This document shows, piece by piece, positions 11,100 to 22,004 of a stretch of 64,000 nt of DNA. Under the pieces are notes generated by a model. The model was not told where the DNA came from, searched no databases, and was given only the letters and a program-made list of their open reading frames with translations. The position numbers were made by a program, and so were the translations under genes. This DNA is from Hemerocallis citrina (taxonomy: Eukaryota > Streptophyta > Magnoliopsida > Asparagales > Asphodelaceae). The stretch is taken from positions 44,014,109 to 44,078,108 of the forward strand of contig CM030364.1 of NCBI GenBank assembly GCA_017893485.1, written 5' to 3'. Position 1 is the first letter of the stretch; each line of letters begins with the position of its first letter.

Positions 11100-14000
11100 A
11101 ACCCAAAGCTTATTACAAGTCCTAGGAACTAAGAGCCTGGCCCCCAGGGTCTACTTTGGCAAAAGCCACCCCCGTGCATGCTATGTCAGTCCCCGAGGGA
11201 CGGGTGTCTAACCTAGACGAATCGGGACCACCTCGAACACTATTGACGCTGGAAGACCCAACCACTTCACTTTGGGCATCCCCAGACGTTCCCACCAGAA
11301 ACAGGTGCCTGGATAAGGATCTTGCCTTGAGAATGGACTCCAAAAAGTAGACGTCGAATCTGCCTCATCGAGCTTACCCTCAGCCTATATATCTCCAAGT
11401 CCCTTTCCGCTAGCATCCGCTTCAGGACAAAATCAGAGGGCTGCCCTCCGGTCGAGCCAGAGGCCACATCCTCCCTGGTTCAGACAAGAGCTAAACTGAC
11501 ATCGGAGATGGATGCGAGCTCTTGTGCCACCGCTTATGACCACCAAATGTGAAAGCTGAAAGCTCATTCCCCGTCAATTGCTTTCTTCCGAAGACGAATG
11601 ATAGTGACCTCGGCTAGACGCAACTGGCCTCGGAGAGTTTGGATTTCTTCTTGGTAACCACTTTCCCAAGGCTCATACCTTACAATCTAACCAATAGATC
11701 AACCATCCTAAAATCCAAACAAATGTGCAAGGCGCAAAAGTCTGTCAGAAATTGAACTAATTTTCATAGGGGGCAGTGGCCAGTCCATTATCGACATCGG
11801 TACGAAAACCAAGGAATTCAAAAACTAAGGTGAAGGGTGCACCTCCCGAGGAGAAGAGTGAGGCACTCGGTCCTAACCACCTCATGCTCGTCATTAAACT
11901 CCCTGTCACCCGAAGGTATCTCTGCAAGAGTCGGAGGTATCTCCGCGGGAGTCGAAGGTATCTACTCATCACCCGAAGGTATCTCTGCATGGGTCGAAGG
12001 ATTACTTCCAAGATCCAGCTCGAAGCAGAGGTCACTGAGATCAAGGTCAGGGTACCTCTCCCTGACATGTTCGAGTGACCGATTATAGCCCTCATCCTGC
12101 CCTGAGATAATCATGTCCAATGTCCTTTCAAGCTCCGCCTTCAGCTTCTTCCACTCCTCCTCCAAGTCCTCCTTCTCAGACATCAGAATTCCTTGATCGA
12201 AGGCCCCATCTTCGAAATCCTCCTCCAACTCCATCACCCTATTTTCAAGTGCCTCGGCATGGAGTTTCTCATCCTGCCACTTTTGTTCGAGGATCTCTAG
12301 GCTACACACTTGAGCTCGTGCTTATACTACCTATTCACCTCTGCCCCGTGAAGCATGGCTCGTGGAAAGGGGTAAAATACTTAGAAAAATGCCAAGTGCA
12401 AAAATGAAAAAGCACATATATTCATGACCAAGCTCATACCACTACGGAAGCTTGGGCAAACTTGAGATAGCTCGAGCTAGTAGTCTCCAAGCTGAGAGCC
12501 CTCCTGTCCCTCAGAGGGGCTATATTGCCCACCACCTCGATGGTCTTCACAGTCCAATCCGACCAGAAAGTCTCGTCGACATTATTGCCTAAATGGCCTT
12601 CAAATTCAGGTGGAAATGGGGAAGAGGAGACTCAGCCAGTTCAGTAGCTCTGATTGACCTCTCACTCGATGGGACCCTCGGAGATTCTTCCTCAATGACC
12701 AGAGCATTTGACCTTTTCACCTTTTTAGGTTGCCCCTTCGGAGATACCTCGGAGGTCGAGGCCAATTCCCTTATTTTCCCCTTGGGGTCCTCCATCGCCC
12801 TCTCCTCCGCCCATTCGGCCCACAGGAAACAGCAGTGACATCGACCACCATAGCTGCAAGAAAATAAACACATTAGTCACAGGACTTTGAGTACCACAAA
12901 TAAACTAAGAACGTACGGGGAACGTAAGGGCTTAGGCCACATGCTGCCAGCTTCACCTCCGTCATCTTCGCCCAATCTACGTTGTTGCCACCATCGAACA
13001 GCCTATTAAATTCCTTTGCCTCCTTAGAAGTGAATTCCGAGGGCTTTGGGATCTTCCTCTCCGGGAGCTCGTACGACCACCTGGTAGGAATGTCCCAAGG
13101 CTCGGGACTGTAAACGACGAAATACTTCAACTTCCAATCATTTATGGAGTTCGAGTGGTTATGCACCATACGATACTTGTGGCGTGGGGAGATGTACCAC
13201 CGATACTGATACCCAGAGAGGCGCTTAGCCCCCAAGCACACACTGAAGTACTTGAGCTTCAAAGGCACATTTTTTTATGCACACAAAATAATGAAGCTAG
13301 TCAGATGCTTCCACGAATTAGGCCCGTACTGCATAGGGCTCATCTCCTCCCAATTCAAGATCTCTTTGATGATCATGTGGATATGGAGACGTAACCCCGA
13401 AACAAATGCATCCAGGTAGAACATACAAAACTACTCTGAGAGGACATCGGTCAGTCGGATCCTGGCACATGGAAGGAGTAGCTCAAATTTCTGGGGAATG
13501 TGGAAAGCTTTCCGGATATTGGGGAGGTGACTCCCCACCAAAGTGTTATGCGTGCTATCTGCATCTATCTTAGGCTTGTTCGGTGATGAGGCTTGCACAC
13601 CAAAATGAACAACATCCTTTAGATCTTCTGGGTATATCTGTATAGGCTTCTGGATGTAAATCAGTCAAAATCCATCCCCCTCGTGTTCATACTTCATCGG
13701 TTCGTATTCAGGGTCAGGGAAAATGGCCCTCTTCTTCTTTCTGGCTGATCAGTGAATACGATGAGGAGGAATGGCTAAGATGCTTTCAAGGGTTAAGGTC
13801 CCTGCTTCCCGAACTTGGGGACCACCTTCCACTTCTTCTTCACCCTCCTCTGATGCCTCCATGTTACTCCCAAGTCCTCCGGACTATCCTCGCTCCCCTT
13901 TCTCCCTCTCTTCGACCTCTTCAGAACCTCCGGATTGCCCTCATTCCGCTCCCTCGAAACACCCTCTCTCCTCTTCACTGACCACATCGCCCCTTCAGAA

Positions 14001-14188
14001 TGACCCTATTCCGCCCGGTCTGTGCTCGAGCACACCTTAATCTCCACATCCTCTTCTAGAGAAGCAATGCGAATGGCCCTCGGGCACTCAGGCTCCCTTG
14101 TCATGGAAGATAATCGAGATGCAGACTCCGAAGATGATCCACTTCCACCAGAGGATGAAGACGAACCACCGGATCGATTGCTAGCCAT
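11100..14188 (-). pseudogene. Tat-element antisense ORF, copy B (gypsy-type Transposase_28, PF04195-like)
   Basis: Spliced-type gene on the minus strand. ATG at 14188 opens a Ser/Gly-rich N-terminus. At about 13450-12880 is the diagnostic domain: FCMFYLDAFVSGLRL, YGPNSWKHLTSFIILC, RWYISPRHKYRMV, DWKLKYFVV. A Lys/Ser-rich linker (12873-12589) and an acidic coiled coil (12309-11962, with ALENRVMELEEDFEDG) follow; a further piece (11467-11122) may be the C-terminus. Frame changes and stops such as the TAG at ~13425 mark it as dead. Antisense ORFs of this family are known from Tat-lineage elements; their role is unknown. Exon limits are approximate. Confidence 0.6.
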
Positions 14189-14504
14189 GGAAGAAACACG
14201 AACCGACTATAAGTTCAATGTGAGGGTCTTTCTCTAGAGAGGGAAACTCTAGATGAAGAAAGAGAAAGCAATCCTAAAAAGTGATTAGGAGATGGTGACT
14301 TAAGGAGGGGAGAGGGACTTCTCGAAGGACCGTTCACATGACGCCTCCTTGATAACTACAAGATCATGTAATGATTCTTCAATGACCACCACCTCACGTG
14401 AGCATCTGATCGAACATCACTCACCCACTCGACCGCGTGCGAATTTCATCGCGAATGTTGCCCTTTTCCGCATCAAGGCTCCACCTCCTCTCTCATTTTC
14501 TCAA

Positions 14505-15240
14505 CATGGTATTTCGAATTCGAGCCTCGCATGGATTTCTTCGCAACAAGTGGACCTCCTTGTGCTACGCGCCTTGGCATGGCATCCCGACTCCAAGCCT
14601 CGTGCGGATTTCTCCACAAGCCTTCCTCGTGCTACGCCCCTCGGCATGACATCCCAACTCCGAGCCTCGTGCAGATTTCTCCGCAACAAGCACTCTCCCT
14701 CAAGCTACGCCCCTCGACATGGCATCCCGACTCCGAGCCTCGTGCGGATTTCTCCACAACAAGCGCTCCCCCTCTCGCCCTCGGTATGGCATCCTGACTT
14801 CGAGGCTCGTATGGAATTCTCCGTAACAAGAGCTCCCCTATTGCTATGCCCCTCGGTGTGGCATCCGGACTCTGAGCCTCGTGCAGATTTCTCCGCAACA
14901 AGCGCTCCTCCTAGTATTGCTCAGTGTGGCATCTCGATTCCAAACCCTTTGTGCGAATTTCTCCACAAGTGTTCCTCCTTGTGCTACGCTCCTCGACATG
15001 GCATCTCGACTCCGAGCCTCGCGCGAATTTCTCCGCAACAAGTGCTCTTCCTCGTGCTCTCTGAGCCTCACGTGGGTTTCTCTACCACAAGTGCTCCTCA
15101 TGCTACACCCCTCGGCATGCCACTCGACTCCGAGCCTCGCGTGAATTTATCCGCAACTAACACTCCTCCTCGTGCCTCGCCCTCGGCATGGACGACCGAC
15201 CCCGAGCTTCGCACGGATTATCTCATGCCTCAGGTGTCAT
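14505..15240 (+). repeat. Tandem array of about ten ~70-bp units (Tat-element 3' UTR)
   Basis: Repeated core: GGCATCCCGACTCCGAGCCT, then GTGCGGATTTCTCC, GCAACAAGCGCTCC and a CTACGCCCCTC link. Core starts fall near 14580, 14647, 14720, 14788, 14861, 14929, 15000, 15117 and 15189, so the period is about 70 bp with indels. Long ORFs on both strands here (for example 310 codons on plus) are by-products of the repeat. Confidence 0.85.
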
Positions 15241-15393
15241 TAAGGCAGGCTCGAACCTTGGCTTCGGCAGTCGATTCCTAAAAACCCCTGAAAAAGAAAT
15301 TCAGCATCATCACAATAAACAAGCCTCCACAGCCAACATGATTTTTCTTGCTAAGTTACCAACTCCTCAAAGGCAACCAGAAACTCACCTCCG

Positions 15394-15412
15394 AGAGTGA
15401 GGGGGCTTATAA
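15394..15412 (+). other. Polypurine tract of the Tat-like element
   Basis: The purine-rich GAGAGTGAGGGGG precedes the LTR start TGATGGTG. The position, between the 3' UTR repeats and a TATA-bearing LTR, fits a plus-strand element. Confidence 0.5.
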
Positions 15413-15990
15413 TGATGGTGAAAATCGCAATTAATCTAGACGTTCTCCTTGCACAAATCTCGAGGATCTTGATGACAAGATAACATTTCTATAGGCAACT
15501 CCAGGCCCGAAAACAACTCATGGACCGTCCATAGGCCCACCACCCCAACTTGGTCCGCCAAGGAAGAGTTGACCAACCACTTATGGCTTGTGATCAAATC
15601 CCCTATAATCAGGGGATCCATTGCTCAATTACATCCCTAATCTACTGGATCTAATTAGGTAGCTGAAGAATCATTCCCTAAAAAATTCTCACTGGCCTAT
15701 AAATGCAGGTTGACCTCCATAGTTACAAGGCAATCAATCTTTTGCCACTAGTCACTATTTTTACCTTCGGTTGCTGATTTGATCGTCAGAGGATCTATCG
15801 CCGGGAATACTCCCGGTGTTTCAGGCTTTTTCTGGTGTTTGGCGGCTAATTACCTCCACCATATCCGTATATTCCAATCATACTAGCCTTTCATTAGGAT
15901 CAGATCTACGGCTGAGATCTGTGTTTTTCCTCCAACAAAAGAACTCATTATCTGTTGCTCCCACACTAGAAAACAGCAAATCAGAGATGA
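15413..15990 (+). repeat. Tat-like element 3' LTR (right end approximate)
   Basis: Starts TGATGGTGAAAATCGC. It contains a TATA box (CCTATAAATGCAGG, about 15695) followed by a leader with CGCCGGGAATACTCCCGG, a short hairpin typical of R/U5 regions in this lineage. I could not fix the 3' terminus or a target duplication. Confidence 0.5.
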
Positions 15991-16464
15991 AGGTATATTG
16001 GTAGAGGATTGATTTCTCATTCATTTCCATCAAAGTCTATTTAAGAAAATTAATTATTCGCTAATATTTTGATGTCTCTTAAATGGTTCTAACTTGAGGG
16101 GTAACACAAAAGTTAGACACCGTATTAGGGCAAATGTGAAAATATAATATTAGGATCAAATGTGATATAAGAATGTGTTACCAAATTTAAAATACTTTGT
16201 ACCTCTAAAATTAAAATAACTTTCACTATCTAAGTTTTGTTTTTAAGGAAGGAGCCAATTCTAATAAGATCCCCCCCCCCCCCCCCCCCCCCCCCCGCGC
16301 GCCCTTTCTCTTTCAGAGAGTAATGTAAATAAGATTTATCTATACAAGAGACAAGTTAATAGTGTGAATGTGATTCACACTTTAAAAGACGAGGGACTGA
16401 CAAGGAACCTGATGGCTAACCTTATCGAAAGGAAAGGCGGCTCACTTGCAAACTGGTAACGGAT
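15991..16464. other. Unassigned spacer with a C homopolymer
   Basis: No gene seen. It holds a run of 26 C at 16271-16296 followed by GCGCGCCC. The left copy of the MULE-A target duplication, gtaacggat, is at 16456-16464. Confidence 0.6.
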
Positions 16465-16546
16465 TAATTTTTTATCAGGTGGCCCACTTTTTGAAAGTAT
16501 TTACCAAACTGACCCACTTTCGAAACTATTTACCAAATTGACCTAC
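16465..16546 (+). repeat. MULE-A left terminal inverted repeat
   Basis: Two phased ~29-bp copies of a CCCACTTT-GAAA-TATTTACCAAA unit lead into GACCTAC. The reverse complement at 26392-26475 matches along its length except near the outermost ~25 bp. Confidence 0.85.
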
Positions 16547-16659
16547 TTGCTGTCTGGGTTCAATGATTTTCTCCAACACTTAGAGAAATTTTGAACATCC
16601 AGTTTCTATCTGAAATGTATACTACACTCACTATTTGAGATAGTAACAGCAAGTCTAGT

Positions 16660-17900
16660 TCAAATGAACTCGATATCTCAAATCATATAGCGAGTCTAGT
16701 TGTAGTCATTTTTTAAGAAAAGTTTTGAACATGAAATGTATACAACTACACTTTCTAATTTGAGATAGCCAGTCTAGTTCAAATGAACTCGTTATCTCAG
16801 ATGGCGAGTTTAGTTGTACTCATTTTTTCAGAGAAAAATTGAATGTATACTTGCTATCTCAGATAGCGAGTGTAGGTCTATACATTTCAGGTAGAAATTG
16901 CATGTTTAAAGTTTCTATAAAAATTGAGTACACTCACTATCGGAGATAGCGATGTCAGTTGAACTAGACTTGCTATTTGGGATAGCAAGTGTAGTTATAT
17001 ACATTTAAGGTAGAAATTGCATGTTCAAAATATCTCTAAAAAATGAATACAACTACTACAAAGTCAATTGAACTAGACTCGCTATCTAAGATAGCGAGTG
17101 TAGTTATATACATTTCAGGTAGAAATTGCATGTTCAAAATTTTTCTGAAAAATAAGTACAACTACACTCCCTAGCGAGTTCATTTGTGCTAGACTGGCTA
17201 TCTGAGTACGTCAATTTGGTAAATAGTTGCGAAAGTGAGCCAGTTTGGTAAATACTTTGAAAAAGTTGGTCATTTTGGGAAATTTGGAATGTTTACCAAA
17301 ATGACCCACTTTTTGAAAGTATTTACCAAACTAACCCATTTTCGAAACTATTTACCAGAACCCCTAGCTAGGTGAAAGTAACCTTATTGTCTGAGTAACG
17401 AGTGTATGTTGAGGTGTTTCTCCACCACTTGGAGAAAAACTTGAAGAAAAATATCAAGTTTAGGCTCGCTTTCTCAGATAGCGCGAGTGTTTATTGGGGA
17501 GCTTTTAAAGACTCACTCGCTGTTTTGCTATTTCTCTTCACTTCTGTTTCCATTCTCTCTCTTAACTCCGAAATAAATCCAAAACCCTAGTCTCCCAAAT
17601 TCGTTATTTCACTAACAAAATCCGTCCAAAATCTATTAAGATCCACTTCATCACTCACAACGCTCTCTACTCCCACACTCAAAACCCTAAACCCGTCATC
17701 CAAGATTCTGAATTGTACCAGTCGCCGAAATTCATATGTATCTGAGATAGTGACTATGAGAATTTGTAATTTTTTAGAGACTTCAAAGTTTCTGGAAACT
17801 CGCAATTCTCACAGTTGCTATCTCAGATAGCGAGCCTCTTTGAACCAGGGTCATTATCTGAGATAGCGAGCCTAGTTATTTTATTTTCCACAAAAGTTAA
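16660..17900 (+). repeat. MULE-A left palindrome array
   Basis: About ten copies of CGCTATCTCAGATAGCG and variants, spaced roughly 60-120 bp. They are joined by a repeated spacer (TATACATTTCAGGTAGAAAT, then GCATGTTCAAAATTTCT). A second TIR-like segment occurs inside at 17210-17360 in both orientations, as if a smaller unit ended there. Confidence 0.85.
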
Positions 17901-18589
17901 CAATCTCAAATTTTCTCTGTAATGACTTGGCTTTAAACACACATACATTATGCCATATAATTTCTCAGATAGAAATAAAGTGGTTATATCTCAAACTCAA
18001 CTAAATATGAACAATTAACTAAAATGCACAATTTGGGATCTTGGATAATGGGTTTAGGGTTTTGAGTTTGCAAACACTATTGCATGTATTATTGTCGTTC
18101 AACTATTATGACATGCAATAATAATGACTATAGCTGTTGTTTGGTATTAGCTGCAAATCTTTACACTCTTCAATTGACTACATATTTGTTTCTTGCAATA
18201 GTGATACGAGCTTAATTAGTTGTATAATTAGCATTACTAGTTGCATTTGAAAATGGTAGGATGAGGTAAGTAAGAACGAACCAAAAATACACTCAACTAA
18301 AACACAATATAAATCCATTCTATATTAACTCTACCTGAAATGCATACAACAACAATCGCTATCTGGGGCTTGGCCGACGCCACACTAGAGGATGTCTTCA
18401 TAACAGTTGCATCAGGAGCCTCTACGATGAGGTAACTCAGCTTCTCCGATGAGGCTGCTTCTTCTCCCGACCCTCCTTGTCTTCTTCTCCGACCCCTCCT
18501 CTTCTCCTTTACATTTGAACCCATACTCAAGAAGCCACTTCTTCGACCACCTCCTTCACACTTGAACCCATATTCTTCTCCAACCACCA

Positions 18590-20997
18590 TTGTACCATCT
18601 TCCTCGACTGACTACTATACCTCTAACGAACCTTGGACCTCTGGCTCCATTCCCTTATGCTGTCGAAGTTGGAACTGAGTGGGTGCAGACCCAACGAGAG
18701 GGTCCGCCACACTCCTACACCTCCCTCCCAACCTCCGATGCTCCTCCTCCACCCCCTCACACTTCTGACCTTCCGACACCCACACCTCAACTACCTGTTC
18801 CAAATCCAAACCCTAACCTATAGCCTAACCATATTGAGGGTGAACCCTCTAGGCTCAGAAACGCACTCTCCCCCCAGCGGGCACATCGAAATGCACTTCA
18901 TCGGCAGGAGGGGAGAGGCTCAGATCATCATCGGCCTACGGAAGAGCTGCAGCTGAGAGGACGGGACCATAGAAGGGGTCCTCCTACTAGCCATTATCGG
19001 CATAAAAGAACCCCCCCGGTGGTCCAGCATCACGCTCAACGACAGCTATACGATCGGCGATACAGCACAGAAGTGCAACATAGGGACAACCATAGGGACA
19101 GTAATGCAAGAGAAAGGAACTACCGTAGTGTAACTCACATCCATCTCCATCACAGAGAGGCAAGACAACACTATAGTGAAACTCACCATCATCCCTACCA
19201 TCACAGAGAGCAAGTTTGTTCAATCACCCCACCAAAACCAACATCTCCCATGCACCACCACCTCCCTCCAAATGCTACCTCACCCCCAACGAAACCCAAC
19301 AAGCAACACCAATACCAACCTCTTGCACCCCCCTCCTCTCGCAACCCCCATCAATCACCGCCAAAGGAGAAGGTCCATGTCCCTCCAAAGTCCATCGTTG
19401 TATGGGCCCAAAGAAGGGGTCCAAACGATGGGACTAAAGAGGGAGAGGGACTAGCTCCAAGTGGGGAATCGTCGGAAGGTTGGCAGGAAGTTATTCATAA
19501 AGGAAAAAGAAAGTCCAACTCCCTACCTCCACAACTTCTGGAAAAAAGAAAACACAAGAGAAAAGGAAAGCACAAACCGGTGTCGTGCTTCAACTGCGGG
19601 GAGTTGGGACACTACCGGACGGAGTGCACCAAAGAAGTGTGATGCCTGAGGTGTATGATGTGGGGTCACATGTCATACAATTGCATAAATGTCATTACTT
19701 CCAACGATGATGAAGAGCGGCGGGTGTACAGGAGTACGTCACCTGACAACCCAGCGACGATCAAGCTTACAAACAGCCTCACCATAATAAAAAATGAGGA
19801 AAAATGGCTAAGCCAATGGTGTGCAGTGGCACGAGTAAGAACAGGATGACCATCGGAGGCCCATATCCTCCAAGCTTTGAACGTGAGATGTCCAATGAAG
19901 GCACACCGTGATTGGGTTGTCAAGAAAATGTGTCACCTCCAGTTTTTGATATCATTCCCTTCGCCGCAAAAGATGGTAGAGGTCACCGGAATGGCAACGG
20001 TGGACTTTGGGCATTTCAAGCTGGACTTCAAAGCTTGGTCACCGAGCCATGGTGCTAGCGACCTCAGCAGGATAGATACTGGGTATGGATTCATAACGTA
20101 CCCTTTAATTTTTGGAAAAAGGAGGCTTTGCAAGAGATTGTCTCCGACTTTGGCACAGTGGAAGAAGTCGACGAGAAGACCGTTCGTCGATCAGAGATCG
20201 TATCGGCTAGGATACTGATTAGGAGTGGAGACATCTCCTTAATGCCAAGATTCGCAAAAGTTTTCTCCTATGAGGAGTTCTATCTCATCTGCTTCGTCCT
20301 CGACAAGTGAGCAGAAAGGGAGTCGGAACTCACCACCATCACGTCCCCCTCGCCTCCATCCTCTCTCAGAGATGGTCGTACCTACAAGCAAGTTGCTTCC
20401 CCAACATGGGAGCTCACCATAGACGGGACCCATGAAGTGGAGAGGGCCCATCGTGAGTTGATCAAGGCGGTGAGAGAGATGGAAGCTCACCAGGAGCCTA
20501 CGGCAGAGGGATCAGAGAGGCATGCACCAGGGCGGGACACTGGTGGTTGAGCACGAAGCCTGACCAAGGGATCCAATGGCCAAGATGACCCACCCCCAGA
20601 TTTGGCAAATTTCAAAGTATCAGGGGTAAACCAGAAAAAGGGGGAGCAGCAGATAGCTCAAAACGGCAATCAAATGCTGCAAGGTGGTCAGGCGCTGCAT
20701 GCAGGTGAGGAGGGACATGCTATGGATCAGAGAGGGGGGACAGGACATGTAGGCCCTAAAAATGGCAAAAACCCACTCCGTAACAACATGCAAGCTTCGG
20801 GACAAGAGTTGGTGAAGGACAGTGCCAGCTTGGGGAAGAAGACAAGTGAGAAAGCACCATCGACCAGGGAGTGGGTAGAAAAGCTTTGGACAGCACCAAA
20901 AAGGAAAAAGGGGGCTTCTTTGGGCCAAGGGCTACAGGCGACAGGCGACAAACGCCATTTTGAGGAAAGCGACGAGCAAAGAGCTGCTCCTTAACAG
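18590..20997 (+). pseudogene. LINE ORF1 (RNA-binding protein)
   Basis: One frame runs from 18590 to about 20110, broken by TAG at 18821, TGA at 19640 and TGA at 19847. A frameshift near 20110 then leads to a frame running to 20994, with TGAs at 20308 and ~20548. The N-terminal part is Pro-rich. Two CCHC knuckles sit side by side: CFNCGELGHYRTEC just before the second stop and CLRCMMWGHMSYNC just after it. A possible RNA-recognition-like stretch follows (IVSDFGTVEEVDE). The C-terminal third is Gln/Gly/Lys-rich. In L1 elements ORF1 coats the RNA and aids target-primed reverse transcription. The true start is uncertain. Confidence 0.65.
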
Positions 20998-21239
20998 AGA
21001 AGAAAGCTCAAAGGAGAGGGAGAAGAAAAGGTACTCTGGCGCTCAAGCTCTGAGGAAACCCAAAAAGGGTAAAGAAGCCAACGAAGGAGCTAAAGAGGGA
21101 AACCCCACCCCCCCTCTGCTTTGAAGCTTAAGTACAAAGAAAGCTTCCTTTTGGCGCTCAACACTTTGATTCCACTGCCCTCAACTTTGATACCCATGCT
21201 CTCTGCAGCAACCACTATGCCCACCTATCAGGAGTCACC

Positions 21240-21998
21240 ATGTGGCAAGGGGGTGAGCATACCGCCCAGAGCAAACAAACTGTAGTCTCGAGTCTCGAGA
21301 TGTGCGGTACGTTGCACCGTGGAGGAGATAACAAAAGCAACGCAAATGCATCTCAAGTGGGTGGGCCAGGTTGTAAGGGTTTTATAGGCATTAATGGGCC
21401 TAAAGAGGGGCCCAAACAATCAAGGAAAAGTAATGCTATAATTTTGAACAATCAAGGAGGAGAGGTTGGTGTCTTAAGTCCAAACAATTTAGTGGGCGCA
21501 AATGAGTGTGTCCTAGACTCACCTCTTTATGAAGATGACCGAGAGGATAGGCTTAATCTTGAGGATGACTATGTCTACTCAGAGGGAGAGTTGTTGGACT
21601 CAGAAGAAGAGGCGGAAGAGCTCCCAACTCAATCACCAGATCTGGTACCATGCACTTTCCCATCAACGCAAGCAGCCGGCACAAGCACGTCTCAAAGTGA
21701 TACAGGTCTCAGGGTTCACAAGAGGGCTATGGAGGAGTCCTTAGATGACTATTTGGAGATTGCGGCAGCCGCTAAAGCGACTAAAACAAGCATCGGAGGT
21801 ACAGGCTCTTTCCTAACTTCAGTTTTTAATTTCATGATCAATACTGAAATTTTTTATCTAGCCAAAATCTATGGTCTTGCGGTTAACGATATTGACAAAA
21901 ATGCTCGATTCCTAAACCAAATTAAAGGGCGGGAGACTGATAGGGTTAGTCTTATTTTGGACTCGAACGTAAATACGAGTCACGTACCCCCCCAATAG
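21240..21998 (+). CDS. LINE internal ORF, unrecognised (possible ORF1 C-terminus)
   Basis: 252 open codons between ORF1 and ORF2 in a third frame. The middle is acidic (LNLEDDYVYSEGELLDSEEE), and a conserved-looking tail ends just before the ORF2 start. It may be the shifted end of ORF1 or the lead-in to ORF2. I recognise no domain. It is open over its length, unlike its neighbours, but lies in a dead element. Confidence 0.35.
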   Translation: MWQGGEHTAQSKQTVVSSLEMCGTLHRGGDNKSNANASQVGGPGCKGFIGINGPKEGPKQSRKSNAIILNNQGGEVGVLSPNNLVGANECVLDSPLYEDDREDRLNLEDDYVYSEGELLDSEEEAEELPTQSPDLVPCTFPSTQAAGTSTSQSDTGLRVHKRAMEESLDDYLEIAAAAKATKTSIGGTGSFLTSVFNFMINTEIFYLAKIYGLAVNDIDKNARFLNQIKGRETDRVSLILDSNVNTSHVPPQ

Positions 21999-22004
21999 TA
22001 TTTA

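Larger units (their letters stand above)
9966..15990 (+). mobile_element. Tat-like Ty3/gypsy element, 3' part, interrupted by T1
   Basis: Three features fit the Tat lineage (Tat/Retand/Grande type) in plus orientation. There is an antisense ORF with a PF04195-like domain, tandem repeats in the 3' UTR, then a purine-rich tract and a 3' LTR carrying its own TATA box (CTATAAATGC near 15697). The gag-pol half would lie to the left of T1, outside the window. Two partial antisense ORFs and two repeat blocks suggest internal duplication or two joined copies. The right boundary is not resolved. Confidence 0.6.

Noticed and set aside
14349..15281. 310-codon plus-strand ORF
   Set aside because: It spans the ~70-bp tandem array, and repeat units keep all frames open; the reverse strand is open too.
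18297..18590. 97-codon minus ORF at the LINE 5' end
   Set aside because: Crosses the LINE insertion boundary at 18366, so it cannot be an old gene.
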